The notes under the pieces are model-generated. The model ran no database searches and was not told where the DNA came from. It was given only the letters and a program-made list of their open reading frames with translations. A DNA stretch of 37,156 bases from an uncultured Ruminococcus sp. (lineage in GTDB: Bacteria > Bacillota > Clostridia > Oscillospirales > Acutalibacteraceae), in contig CACWOX010000022.1 of the NCBI GenBank assembly GCA_902762615.1, positions 1 to 37,156 on the forward strand, given 5' to 3'. A program made the translations under genes and the position numbers. Positions 14,045-24,104 of the stretch are shown here, piece after piece (the stretch's first letter is position 1; each line of letters opens with the position of its first letter).

Positions 14045-17000
14045 TATAATTTGTCAAGGACGTTTTTAGCATAATAAGAAAGTGACTCCTGTGCTTCAAG
14101 TAGGTTGATACCTTCGTTGCAAATTTTTAATGCACCAATCCGATCATCAAAACCTGCGCACAATAGAACGGCTTTGTTGTACATCGCATAGGCAAGATCT
14201 CCCACTTCGTACAAACGACCGTGATTAAACAATGTTGTTCTGATTTCAATGCACTTATCAAGATCAACTTTTGCTTTTTCATACTGATTCATTCTAAAGT
14301 ATATTATGCTATTATGCATATATGTTGATGCAAGTTCGTTCGTATAGAATAAATTACCGTTCAGATACAGCTTTTCCATTATATGAATACAATCTTGGTA
14401 ATCGCGTAGCGCATCATCGTATTTTCCGATATTACTTAAAGCATTACCTCGATTCATGTAAGCTGTGGCAAGGTCATTGGAATCATAGAGCCTTCCCTGT
14501 GCTTGCAGTTCTTCCCTGATACAGATACATTTCCCGTAATCGTGCAGCGCTTCATCGTATCTGCCGATATTGTCATACGTTACGCCGCGGTTCATGTAGG
14601 CTGTGGCAAGGTCATTTTCATCAAACAGCCTGCCTACCTCGTGCAGCGACTCCCTGATGGCAATGCATTTGCCGTAATCCTTCAGGGCTTCCTCGTGTTT
14701 TCCGATAGTATCATACGTCACACCTCGGTTCAGGTAGGCTTTGGCAAGGTCATTTTCATCATAGAGCCTGCCAGCCTCGTGCAGCGATTCCATGATGGCG
14801 ATGCATATGCCGTAATCCTTCAAGGATTCCTCGTATTTGCATGTGCTCCAATATGTTCCACCTCGGTTCAGGTAGGTTCTGGCAAGGTCATTTTCATCAT
14901 AGAGCCTACCTGTCTCGTGCAGCGATTCCCTGATGGCGATGCATATGCCGTAATCCTTCAGGGCTTCCTCATACTTTCCGGTAGTATCATACGTCACGCC
15001 TCGGTTCATGTAGGCGGAGGCAAGGGCATTTTCATCATGGAGGCTGCCTGTCTCGTGCAGCGATTCCATGATGGCGATGCATTTACCATAATCCTTCAGG
15101 GCTTCCTCGTGCTTTCCGGTAGTATCATACGTCACGCCTCGGTTCATGTAGGCGGAGGCAAGGGCATTTTCATCATAGAGCCTGCCTTTCTCTTGCAGCG
15201 ATTCCATGATGGCAATGCATTTGCCGTAATCCTTCAGCGATTCGTTGTATTTGCCTGTTGCTCTGTATGTTACACCACGATTCAAGTAGGCTAATGCAAG
15301 GTCATTAGTGTCATAGAGCCTACCCTTCGCTAACAGGTCTTCCATGATATGTATACATTTCATGTAATCCTGCACTGCATCCTTGAATCTGCTCATTTTT
15401 GAAAATATATTGGCGCGATTCATATAAGCTGAAGCAATATCGCTAATGTCATAAATCCTTCCTTGTTCATAAAGATTCTCTCTGATGCGGATACATTTTT
15501 CGTAATCTTTCTGCGCTTCATCGTATCTTCCAATATTTCTTAGAACATTACCGCGACTCATATAGGCTATTGCAAGGTCATTTAGGTCATAGAGCTGATC
15601 CCTCGCTTTTAGGTCTTCCCTGATGCGGATACATTCTCGGTAATCTCGCAGCGCTTCGTCGTATTTGCCAGTATCGTCATACGCCATGCCGCGGTTCATG
15701 TAGGCAGTGGCAAGGTCATTAATGTCGTTTAATACGCCTTTATCCTTCAATTCTTTCATAATATGGACGCTAGTATGGTAATCTTGCAGTCCCCAATCTT
15801 TTTTGTCTGTACCTCGAATAATTTCCGAATGCTTGGAAAATACGAGGAGAACGTCATTAAAATATTCTTTTTCGTTATGAGTATTAAGAGAAATAAAGCT
15901 TGAGATACTTAAAAAATCATTGAGCCTTCTATTGGCTTTTTCCACCATATTCAATTTCTTATATACATCTGTCTGCATGGAACATAGCTTTTTCATCCGA
16001 TATAACAAATACACTACTGAATGAAAATCAATAAATAACAATGTTCCATATCCTCTAACAAGAATAAACGGATAAAAAATATTTTCCAGGCAAGAGCTCA
16101 ACAAATCCAAATCCTGCACCTTTTCAAAAAATTCAGCTTCAGAATAATAATCCATCAGATACGCACCGAGATAACTTATTTCATCCGGAAGATCATCAAA
16201 AGAAGTGGGCTTGTTTTTCGTACCGAAATCCAGCAGCATATTCATGTATCTGTTGCGCATTTGATCATATTCGTCCTGATAGTGTTCTTTGAGATAATTG
16301 CCATAGTCTTCATTGGAGGAAAAATAGGTATTGCAATTTCTATGCTCTGTGATATGATCGCACTTCATCAATGGCGCAAGGTCTTTCAGATACGCCAGCA
16401 ACATCAGGTCGGGTTCACCTCTGCCGGACAAAACGGATATTTCATGAAGCGATAGCGGTTCTTTGGCGGTAAGAATCACCATGAGTACCTGAATGGCATT
16501 ATTGAAAAGCTTTTCACAGTATATGCTCTTTAGTTTATCCAGAAACAAACCGAGCAGATCGGTGTTGGACAGTTTTTCCATGGTATCGACTGTCTGACCC
16601 GAACGGACAAGCTGCAAGTATAATGTCAGATTCAGAAATGTATCGTCCGCGATAGCTATCAGACGGTCGGTGTCTTGTGGTGAAACATCCACACGATATG
16701 CTTCATCCACATTTTTTGTCATAGATGCAATGTGCTGACGCAACACCTTTCTGTTATCCTTCGAGCCACGTACTACAGACAATAAGCTGTCAGGATGAAG
16801 GCATTTGATGCTGTCTTTGATATTCTGAGAAAGCGGTTCTGTATCAGGATTGCGGGAAGTCAACAGCAGATAACAGTCGTCCGCCAGCATCTCCCCTGTC
16901 GGAATAAAGTCAAAGATTTTCCCGCAATCGGACGGAATCTCGTCAAGTCCGTCGATCACCAGCAGCAGGCGATTGCCGTTTTGCATACCTTTATGTATTT

Positions 17001-18360
17001 CAAGGAATTTCTGGAGAAAACGAGCCATATGAGAAGCATTGACGCTGCTCTTTGATGACATACCCGTTCGTATTTGTTCATCGGATAATGTAATCGATTT
17101 TTCGTAGGTAAGAATAGGGAATTTTTCGCCGTTGTGCGCTTCTATGCCCCGGCTCAGTTCATTATAGATGCCGTCGGCAAATTCCTGTGCGGAACGCAAT
17201 TGCACTCGATTGCAGTAAAACACCCTGACTACCGTATCTCTCAGATCAACAGAACTGTGACCGTCATTCTGTGAATCAAGCGAAAACGCATACGAGGTCT
17301 TGCCCATTCCTCTCTCCATCATCAGATGAAACACGCCTTTTCTCAAGTATTTTGGATTGATCTCCCCGTCGATCTGATCGAACAGGCAATCTTTCAGCCA
17401 GTCGGTGATATACACCGGTTCTACAAAATGATAGGCTGCATTGAGCCTGTTGAGTTCCTCTTCCAGCTTTACACTGATAAAGTTCGCGTTCATACTCCGG
17501 TTGGCATTTTCTTCCGAAATCAGGTTTTGTAAATGACAATAAAGGTCGCTCAGATACGCCGCATGATAATCAAATTTATTGGCATTTACATAATTTAGTG
17601 CTACCGCGGATTCCTTCCTGCATTTATAATCATCATAGAAATAAATCCCGTCCTCTTTTCGGAGCATAAAGGCGGCAATTTCAACGGACTTCCCGTCGAT
17701 TGACACCTTTACTTTTCCGTCTCCTGATGCAAGAGGGTCTTGCAATTCCTGATAATTCAAAGGTCTGTCATCAATCGACATGATGATATTTTTATAGGCG
17801 GCGCGGCATTTTTGATAGTGTGCTGTGATTCCCTGTTCCATCTTTTTCAGAGAGTCCTTGTACATTTCACCCGCGGAAAAACCGAGTGCGCCGTGTCCTA
17901 AAAATCCGTTTCTCCAGTAAGAAAAGGTTCGACCATTTCCGAAAATCGTTTTGCTGCAAAAAAGCTCCTTGATTGAAAACAAAATCTTCCTGAGAGAAGC
18001 CGGTATCGTCTCATACTCGAATGCATGATTAACCTGATTGATTTTGCAAAGTTCACTTAAAATTTCTTCCCATGTGCCGACGGAGATTCCTCCGGTCAGA
18101 AGCTTTGCGTTGACCCGATTATCCTTGACTTCCGCTGCAGCACAAAGAACGGCGAATTTCAGGGTCGTTTCATAAACATCTTTTATTTCAATGATGGAGG
18201 CGTAAACCTTATGGCGGTCAAATAAATACCTGAGTCGCGCATATTCATGTCCTATGATCGCGGGAAGATCGTCAAAAAGAGATTCATCCCAGTTCAGTGA
18301 AGCGTTATACTCACTCAGCCACAGTTCATCTTCATTCTCAATATCGACATTTTTATCCAT
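13975..18360 (-). CDS. HEPN-NACHT-TPR STAND NTPase (paralogue P2)
   Basis: A 1461-residue probable immune sensor. The N-terminal helical domain (about 30-190) carries YWRNGFLGHGALGF with R150 and H156, a HEPN-type Rx4-6H pair. A short strand-rich linker follows (GIYFYDDY at about 238). The NACHT has MERGMGKT (about 348-355) and LLLVIDGLDEIP (about 465-476). Eleven 46-residue TPR-like repeats and a helical cap make the C-terminal sensor. The last residues (PGSPPFPPSASLNPS) are not shared with the paralogues and are encoded where the gene overlaps the convergent gene, so the original stop was probably lost. It is the third gene of the operon begun at 24060, 20 bases after the kinase-NACHT stop, with an AAGGAAGGA binding site. 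HEPN is inferred; NACHT and repeats are clear. Confidence 0.85.
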   Translation of the reverse strand: MDKNVDIENEDELWLSEYNASLNWDESLFDDLPAIIGHEYARLRYLFDRHKVYASIIEIKDVYETTLKFAVLCAAAEVKDNRVNAKLLTGGISVGTWEEILSELCKINQVNHAFEYETIPASLRKILFSIKELFCSKTIFGNGRTFSYWRNGFLGHGALGFSAGEMYKDSLKKMEQGITAHYQKCRAAYKNIIMSIDDRPLNYQELQDPLASGDGKVKVSIDGKSVEIAAFMLRKEDGIYFYDDYKCRKESAVALNYVNANKFDYHAAYLSDLYCHLQNLISEENANRSMNANFISVKLEEELNRLNAAYHFVEPVYITDWLKDCLFDQIDGEINPKYLRKGVFHLMMERGMGKTSYAFSLDSQNDGHSSVDLRDTVVRVFYCNRVQLRSAQEFADGIYNELSRGIEAHNGEKFPILTYEKSITLSDEQIRTGMSSKSSVNASHMARFLQKFLEIHKGMQNGNRLLLVIDGLDEIPSDCGKIFDFIPTGEMLADDCYLLLTSRNPDTEPLSQNIKDSIKCLHPDSLLSVVRGSKDNRKVLRQHIASMTKNVDEAYRVDVSPQDTDRLIAIADDTFLNLTLYLQLVRSGQTVDTMEKLSNTDLLGLFLDKLKSIYCEKLFNNAIQVLMVILTAKEPLSLHEISVLSGRGEPDLMLLAYLKDLAPLMKCDHITEHRNCNTYFSSNEDYGNYLKEHYQDEYDQMRNRYMNMLLDFGTKNKPTSFDDLPDEISYLGAYLMDYYSEAEFFEKVQDLDLLSSCLENIFYPFILVRGYGTLLFIDFHSVVYLLYRMKKLCSMQTDVYKKLNMVEKANRRLNDFLSISSFISLNTHNEKEYFNDVLLVFSKHSEIIRGTDKKDWGLQDYHTSVHIMKELKDKGVLNDINDLATAYMNRGMAYDDTGKYDEALRDYRECIRIREDLKARDQLYDLNDLAIAYMSRGNVLRNIGRYDEAQKDYEKCIRIRENLYEQGRIYDISDIASAYMNRANIFSKMSRFKDAVQDYMKCIHIMEDLLAKGRLYDTNDLALAYLNRGVTYRATGKYNESLKDYGKCIAIMESLQEKGRLYDENALASAYMNRGVTYDTTGKHEEALKDYGKCIAIMESLHETGSLHDENALASAYMNRGVTYDTTGKYEEALKDYGICIAIRESLHETGRLYDENDLARTYLNRGGTYWSTCKYEESLKDYGICIAIMESLHEAGRLYDENDLAKAYLNRGVTYDTIGKHEEALKDYGKCIAIRESLHEVGRLFDENDLATAYMNRGVTYDNIGRYDEALHDYGKCICIREELQAQGRLYDSNDLATAYMNRGNALSNIGKYDDALRDYQDCIHIMEKLYLNGNLFYTNELASTYMHNSIIYFRMNQYEKAKVDLDKCIEIRTTLFNHGRLYEVGDLAYAMYNKAVLLCAGFDDRIGALKICNEGINLLEAQESLSYYAKNVLDKLYQLIELLSPGSPPFPPSASLNPS
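14209..15726 (-). repeat. Eleven tandem 138-bp repeats encoding 46-residue TPR-like units (P2)
   Basis: The repeats stay exactly in 46-codon register. The middle five (about 14623-15312) are nearly identical to one another and to the P1 units, sharing ESLHEAGRLYDENDLA. The outer units are more diverged. This suggests expansion from the centre of the array and exchange with P1. Confidence 0.9.
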
Positions 18361-18380
18361 ATGAACTGTCAGTCCTTCCT

Positions 18381-21300
18381 TTATTCAATTCTGCACCCAG
18401 CCTTTTTCAATATCTCCCCGCATTCTTCCGACAGCCCCTTAACGTCTCGGAAATCGCTGTTGGAAAGACGGAGGGAGTCGATGTAAATGCGGCTCTGCTC
18501 ACCTGTGGTTATGTTCAGGGCAAAGTAATTGACGTCGGTATATCGCTGCTTGAAAATGAGCAGGTCGGAGGATGCGGTCACGCAGTCAAAGCGCGGGTCG
18601 CTGGTGCAGCAGCAGGGAATTTGTTTTTCTCCCGCCTTGACAACTTCGCCGCCGTCAACGGAAAATGTATTGACAACCGCGCTGCCGTATTCCCATGGCT
18701 GAGGGTTTCCGCTCTGCCGGAAGCTGACGAGGGAGAACTGATTTCCGCTGCCCATGAGCAGCAGCACCGAACCGGGAAGTCGGTATTTTTTCTCCGAAAT
18801 ATCACGATCCACTGTCGGAAAGCGACCATCCGGAGAAATGATTTGCAGGAAATCTCTGGGCTGACCTTTCTTTACCTTGTTTTTGAGCAGCATGACAAGG
18901 CTGCCGTCGTCGAGAATCTGTCCCTGTGTATCGCCGGAGTTATCGTAAATCAAAGGAAGCCCGGCGATTTCATTGTAATACTCTCCGCTCAACAGGAACA
19001 CTTTCAGCTTGGAATGGCAGGATGAACGCACGGCAATTTTCTTGAAATCGTGTGAAACGCAGAGCAGAGAGAGTTGCTTATCCTTTTCATCGCCGAAGAG
19101 ACTGTCCGCAAATTCGTATGTTTTTTCATTTTCACCCTGAAGGAAGGTGAGCGCAAGAGTATTGTCGGGCTTCACAGCAGAAAGAAGCAACGTCTTTCCA
19201 TCGCCTGACACGAAAATCTGCTTAAAGCTTTGTTGCAGGGAAACTTCGGTCAATTGACCGGTTTGCGTGTCGCAGAGCACCGCTTCTTTTTCTCTGTGGG
19301 TGACAAGCATCTTTCCGGACAACATTCCGTTTTTCACGCCCTGATGGTCGCGCAGCCTGCACACCCATTTTTCATGCGCTATGTCGTACAAACCTATGTA
19401 TTTGTTCTTCTGCCCGAACGGATTTTCATAGGCTGCCATCAGCACAACGTCGCGGGAAAGAAGAGTCTTGACCGAAGCGTAAACCGTGCGGCGCTGCGAA
19501 GTTTCGCCGAATGTGGCCATCTCGGCGTAATCCTCACCTAAGCTGAAAAGACAGATCGGTTCATCAGCCGTTCCAAAACAATAATCAGCAGATTTCTTGT
19601 CGCTTGGTTGCAGTCCGCAGGAGATAAAATGACTTCCGTCCGCGAGCTTGATCTCTTTGTTGTCGGAAATCAGAAACATCTCTTTTCCACCGAAGTTGCC
19701 CACATCGTAGGCGGATGAAAAACGGGTGTCTTGTGTAACGGTAAATGCATCGGGCTTTAATTCCACGCGGAAGAGCTTACCCTTTTCTCCAAAAAGCCAG
19801 AGGCAGTCTCTCCCGAATCGGATTCGCCTGATTTTTTCGTCAGTCGGAATGGAAACCTGCTTATCCTCCACGCAGTCCAGCAGAATAATCTCATCCGGTG
19901 ATTGGTCGTAAACCGGAGAATGGAAGACAGCCAGCATTCTGCCGTCGGGCGAAAATTCCGCCAGCGTTTCGGGGTATTTGCGGGAGGGGAGGAATTGCTC
20001 CGCGCGGATGGGAATTCGTTTGAAGAGTTTGTATTCCGAGTCGTAGATTTCTGAGCAAAGTGTGAGCCTGCCAAACTGTCTGCCGAAGGTCATCAGCTTC
20101 TGTCCCGCGTATCGGGCGGCTATCACCATATCGCAATCGCTGTCAAGTATCCGTTTTTCCATGCGGGAAGGCATTTTCATTCCGACAGCCAGCATTTCTC
20201 CTCTGCCGGAAAACAGCGCGACGCGCCCCGATTCCTCCGAAACAGCCCAGGCGCAGATATTCCCCGTAACGCCCAGAAGGTTCTCGTCGGTCAGCCTTGC
20301 ACCGGTGAAATTGGCCGAGCGGCAGGAAACGCCGAGCAGGTCACATTCCGTCAGGTCGAGTCGTGAAAGATCGGCACCGTCCAGCGTGCCGCTTTTAGCG
20401 TGGCAGATCGAGATCATATTTTTAACGGCTGAGGGGTAATTTCCGCCGAAATTGCCCTGGAGAAGTCCGAGAGCTTTTTTTTCGGGGGAATACTTTGTAT
20501 CGTCGTAGAGAATGTCCCCTGCCATCATGGTAATTTCAGGACGCAGAGGCTCCGAAAGCCCGTTCAGAAGCAGTTCTGCCGATTCGGCATGAACAGCCGT
20601 GCGCGATACGTTGCAGAGATGAAGGGCGGCAAAAAACGTCTGCAAAGTCTGATGAATCATGCCGTATTCAATATTGTCCCCGTGATCATCTTCCCGTGCT
20701 GTCATCATGCAGCATTCGGAGCAGATCATTCTGATCACGCGGCTGATACTGGTTGCTTTTCCAGCAACCGATTGGCGCTCATCGTAAAGCAGGCTGATTG
20801 TCTCGGCAGTGTGGAAATTGGCTTCTATAAATTCATAAGTGCAGAAATTGTTTTCAAATGAATCTCTGATCAGCTTGCGAAGCTCTCGTTCGCTGAGGGC
20901 GTGCCTGTTGTTCCGCTCCATGTAAAAGGCAATACAGGGCAAAAGATACTGATAGATGAATTTCATTTTTTCGCCGTCTTCTTTGCTCCTGCCGATAAAA
21001 ACCCGGTCTATTCGCTCGATTTCACCGTAATATCGGTGAAAAAGCTGTCCGGTTCGCCTGATGTCGGCAATGCCTTCTCCGGCTTCGTGCAGACGGCAGA
21101 TCAACGACATAAAAAGCGGCAGACGGATCATGCTGACAAGTGGGCGGTTGCGTTTGATTTCGTCGCATTCAGAAGAAGTAAAACCGTGTCTGCGCAGGTG
21201 CTTTATCATATCCTTCTCATCGCGGATGCCGTTAGCGTCCATGCATTTGAAGTCTTCCAGTCGGGGATCTTTTTCCCGCGATGTGACGACGATCCGGAGA

Positions 21301-22823
21301 TTTTTCAGTCGGGAAAGTCTGTTGATTTCGTCCGTCAGAATGCCGCGCACGCCTGCTCTCACTTCGTCCAGACCGTCTGCAAAAACGACGTATTCCGGCG
21401 TCTTCGTCTGCCTGCTGAATTCGCTGTAAAGGGCATTGAGAATCTGCGGGTCACAGCTTGTCAGGCTTTCCGCGCCGAAGCAGTCGCGGCAGATGCTCCG
21501 AAGGAGGAAGGACGCGCCGATGTCTCCATCCCGCCAGTCGGAAGCTTCGGGATAGCCCGACAGCGGCACATAAAACGGCACAATGCCGATTCTGTTTCTG
21601 TCAAACGCGCCAAGAAGCCGTCCCCAGCATTCGGCTGAAAGCGCGGTCTTGCCCGCGCCTCCGCTGCCGCAGAGAAGAATATTATCCTTTGTTCTGCCGA
21701 TTCTATCAAAGAAATCATTTCCGAAAAGCATTTCAAACGGCACGGCGTATTTCTTAGAAATATTGCCGTATCTGCCCCTGCTTTCGATGAGAAACCTGTC
21801 GTAATGACCGCTGCTGCGGGAATAGAGCTGCAAAAGGGAAATGCCGTCGCCAATCATCAGTCTCTCCAGCTCGTCCAGTCGCTCTATCAAGGTGTGAATG
21901 TCACTTAGTCGATCTGAAGCGGCGCACTTTAATAACTCAGAAAGAACAGTATCACGCAGGTATTTTTTTGCGCTTTCGTTGATGGGAAGAGAAGCGACAG
22001 AATCCAGCTCTCCGTAGTGGAAAGAATCATAAATCCTGCCGAACAGCAGAAAGAACATGACCGCTCCTATGGAGTAAAGATCAGCTTCAAAGCCGAAGGA
22101 ATCTTTTACGTTATAGTGGGAATAGATTGCTTCAGGCGCGCTGAATCCGGCTTTAATGGAGTAGGCCTTTCCTTTTTCATGCACCCCGCAAACCCCGCCG
22201 AAATCCAGCGGCACGATAGAGCCGTCGCTGCGGCGGAAGATATTGTCGGGGGAAATATCCATGTGCAGCTTGCCTTTAGTGTGAAGCAGGGCAATCTTGC
22301 GTGAAAAGGCGCGAATGTCTCTCACTACCCGATACACGTCGTCCTCGCTCTGCATCTTTTTGCCGTCACGGTATTCCTCCGCCAGGGTCATACCTCCCTC
22401 GTAGGGCATGGCAATGGCAAGGGTATTCTTATAGCGGACAATCGCGTCGATGTGCATGCTTGCTCCTTCGAGCTGGAGCTGACTCATCATGGCGGATTCG
22501 TTTCGCATCATGCGCTTTCTGCTTTCGAGGATATTTTCCGAATTTTCGCGTTCGTTATCGGAAAGCGAATCCCCGATGGATTTGGATGGCGGCGCAAACC
22601 ATATGTGCTCATCATCTTCGTATGTATTCATATTCCTGACGGTGGGTTTCAGGATTTTAACGATGCAGTTGAGGGTATCGCTGCCCGTACCGTCGTCATA
22701 CCGGGCGCGGTAGACAACTGCGTTGCCGCCCTGTCCCACCGGAGGCAGGACGAGCGTATAGGTTCGGATGACACCGGAATCATTGTCAAGTTCTCCGGTG
22801 ATGGTGAATTGGGTAGTGGTCAT
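18381..22823 (-). CDS. Protein kinase-NACHT-pentapeptide-propeller fusion
   Basis: A 1480-residue protein. Residues about 20-320 are a Ser/Thr-type kinase: glycine loop VGQGGNAVVY, CIVKIL (K56), catalytic HMDISPDNIF (D189), LDFGG (D207) and the APE motif (229-231). Residues about 380-740 are a NACHT NTPase: GSGGAGKT (386-393), VVFADGLDEVR (479-489), LPLFMSLICRL and a HQTLQTFFAALHL winged-helix-like end. Pentapeptide-like A(D/N)LSRLDL units follow (about 813-850). The last 600 residues are rich in blade-like strand repeats with GDGKTLLLSA-type turns, probably a beta-propeller sensor. ATG 22823 is chosen because AGGTGA lies 6 bases upstream; GTG 22832 also exists. It starts 17 bases after the HTH-like gene and is followed by P2. 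It is probably a signalling NLR-like sensor; the trigger is unknown. Confidence 0.85.
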   Translation of the reverse strand: MTTTQFTITGELDNDSGVIRTYTLVLPPVGQGGNAVVYRARYDDGTGSDTLNCIVKILKPTVRNMNTYEDDEHIWFAPPSKSIGDSLSDNERENSENILESRKRMMRNESAMMSQLQLEGASMHIDAIVRYKNTLAIAMPYEGGMTLAEEYRDGKKMQSEDDVYRVVRDIRAFSRKIALLHTKGKLHMDISPDNIFRRSDGSIVPLDFGGVCGVHEKGKAYSIKAGFSAPEAIYSHYNVKDSFGFEADLYSIGAVMFFLLFGRIYDSFHYGELDSVASLPINESAKKYLRDTVLSELLKCAASDRLSDIHTLIERLDELERLMIGDGISLLQLYSRSSGHYDRFLIESRGRYGNISKKYAVPFEMLFGNDFFDRIGRTKDNILLCGSGGAGKTALSAECWGRLLGAFDRNRIGIVPFYVPLSGYPEASDWRDGDIGASFLLRSICRDCFGAESLTSCDPQILNALYSEFSRQTKTPEYVVFADGLDEVRAGVRGILTDEINRLSRLKNLRIVVTSREKDPRLEDFKCMDANGIRDEKDMIKHLRRHGFTSSECDEIKRNRPLVSMIRLPLFMSLICRLHEAGEGIADIRRTGQLFHRYYGEIERIDRVFIGRSKEDGEKMKFIYQYLLPCIAFYMERNNRHALSERELRKLIRDSFENNFCTYEFIEANFHTAETISLLYDERQSVAGKATSISRVIRMICSECCMMTAREDDHGDNIEYGMIHQTLQTFFAALHLCNVSRTAVHAESAELLLNGLSEPLRPEITMMAGDILYDDTKYSPEKKALGLLQGNFGGNYPSAVKNMISICHAKSGTLDGADLSRLDLTECDLLGVSCRSANFTGARLTDENLLGVTGNICAWAVSEESGRVALFSGRGEMLAVGMKMPSRMEKRILDSDCDMVIAARYAGQKLMTFGRQFGRLTLCSEIYDSEYKLFKRIPIRAEQFLPSRKYPETLAEFSPDGRMLAVFHSPVYDQSPDEIILLDCVEDKQVSIPTDEKIRRIRFGRDCLWLFGEKGKLFRVELKPDAFTVTQDTRFSSAYDVGNFGGKEMFLISDNKEIKLADGSHFISCGLQPSDKKSADYCFGTADEPICLFSLGEDYAEMATFGETSQRRTVYASVKTLLSRDVVLMAAYENPFGQKNKYIGLYDIAHEKWVCRLRDHQGVKNGMLSGKMLVTHREKEAVLCDTQTGQLTEVSLQQSFKQIFVSGDGKTLLLSAVKPDNTLALTFLQGENEKTYEFADSLFGDEKDKQLSLLCVSHDFKKIAVRSSCHSKLKVFLLSGEYYNEIAGLPLIYDNSGDTQGQILDDGSLVMLLKNKVKKGQPRDFLQIISPDGRFPTVDRDISEKKYRLPGSVLLLMGSGNQFSLVSFRQSGNPQPWEYGSAVVNTFSVDGGEVVKAGEKQIPCCCTSDPRFDCVTASSDLLIFKQRYTDVNYFALNITTGEQSRIYIDSLRLSNSDFRDVKGLSEECGEILKKAGCRIE

Positions 22824-22839
22824 GGTGGTCACCTGTTTA

Positions 22840-24060
22840 TTATTTGCTTAATCCAAATTCCATAAAGTCCTTATCTGTAAACAGCAAATCTATTATTTTC
22901 TTAATTTTCTTTGAATTGGCGGCTTGCTCATCTGCCAAAAACTCTTTGACATCACTAATTTTGTTTTCCTTGCGGCAATTGTGAAGCGCAGCGATCAGGG
23001 CGGCTTCACTTTCTACTCGGGCACAGAGAAAATCCATGTGCGCGATGCTCAGCATTGTATTGATTTCCTCAATATCAAAATCAAAAAGTACGCCCAAAAA
23101 AATCAAATAATCTCGAGACAATAATTTGGTAAAATGACATCTGATTTCGCTGACAAAACTCTGAATCACTTTATAAGTATTAAATGAAATATCATCATAA
23201 ACGGTTTTTTCAAATAAAAACCCGCCTATTGTATCAACCACTCTATCATCTTCATTTACGTATGGATGACTTTCCAACCAAGAATCAATATAATCTACCA
23301 GTCTGAAATTTGCTGTAACGATTGCTTTCCAGTTATCTTTAACATATTGAATCATATCGTTTGAATCGTTAAGATGATCCATGATTACTTCTGTTCCGGT
23401 AAACTCTGATTCTTTATTCATCAATTTTAAGCGAAGATATTTCTCCTGCTTTTTTTCAGCATCTGTAACGGTTTTTTCTCCCTTATGCTTTTTTCCATTT
23501 TTCCTTTCTTTTGCTTTGAATTGTTCGTCAAGTTTATCTACCGTATCAAAATATCCGTCGTCATGTGGAATAGAATCGCGGATGGCAACATACTCTTCCG
23601 GATAAATCTCGCGGGTTTCCCGGTAAATAATTTCCTTCAGTTCATTCTCCATGCGGTTTCTCAGGATTTTATACCCCTCATAATCCATATGATGGGTTAA
23701 GGCATGAATACAAGCGGCATCGTCAATGTTTTTCGGATATAGCTTACTGTAGCCCCCGCAACGTGTGAGAAACAAATTGGTTTCTTCCGGTGTCATACCC
23801 ATCAAAATAGCTATTTTAATATATTGATGACGCTCGGTCGGTGATAATGTACCGTCAAACCATTTAGGTATTTTTGTTTTCTGTGAATTATAGATATTCA
23901 CAAATTCTTTCACGGTCATATTCTTGCGTTTGATCAGCTCATTCATAAACTTGGAGAAATTAATCATCTCACTGTCAAATTCCTTGCAGAAATCAATCAA
24001 CTCCTCCATATCCTCGCATTCGGCGGCGCGTGCATTCATAACATCTGTGACTTTTCCCAT
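22840..24060 (-). CDS. HTH-like helical protein, probable partner or regulator of the kinase-NACHT
   Basis: A 406-residue protein. The N-terminal part (about 35-115) resembles an XRE-type helix-turn-helix: FMNELIKRKNMTVKEFVNI, then KIPKWFDGTLSPTERHQYIK and ILMGMTPEETNLFLTRCGG. The middle is Lys-rich and charged (about 180-215), and the rest is helical without a recognised family. GCGAGG precedes ATG 24060. It heads a three-gene operon with the kinase-NACHT and P2. An inverted repeat in its promoter spacer could be its own operator (inference). The phosphorylation of this protein by the kinase is a second possibility. Confidence 0.7.
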   Translation of the reverse strand: MGKVTDVMNARAAECEDMEELIDFCKEFDSEMINFSKFMNELIKRKNMTVKEFVNIYNSQKTKIPKWFDGTLSPTERHQYIKIAILMGMTPEETNLFLTRCGGYSKLYPKNIDDAACIHALTHHMDYEGYKILRNRMENELKEIIYRETREIYPEEYVAIRDSIPHDDGYFDTVDKLDEQFKAKERKNGKKHKGEKTVTDAEKKQEKYLRLKLMNKESEFTGTEVIMDHLNDSNDMIQYVKDNWKAIVTANFRLVDYIDSWLESHPYVNEDDRVVDTIGGFLFEKTVYDDISFNTYKVIQSFVSEIRCHFTKLLSRDYLIFLGVLFDFDIEEINTMLSIAHMDFLCARVESEAALIAALHNCRKENKISDVKEFLADEQAANSKKIKKIIDLLFTDKDFMEFGLSK

Positions 24061-24104
24061 AGAAAAAAACCTCGCTTTCAGAATTTTACAAAGATTTCAG
24101 GAAT

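Noticed and set aside
14503-15294. A 263-codon plus-strand frame with repeated VIFIIEPASLVQRF-like units
   Set aside because: It is the antisense shadow of the P2 TPR repeats; a similar frame lies antisense to P1 at 1913-2593. Neither has its own start signals.
20901-21638. A 245-codon plus-strand frame
   Set aside because: It is a shadow of the NACHT part of the kinase-NACHT gene; no start signal or motif.
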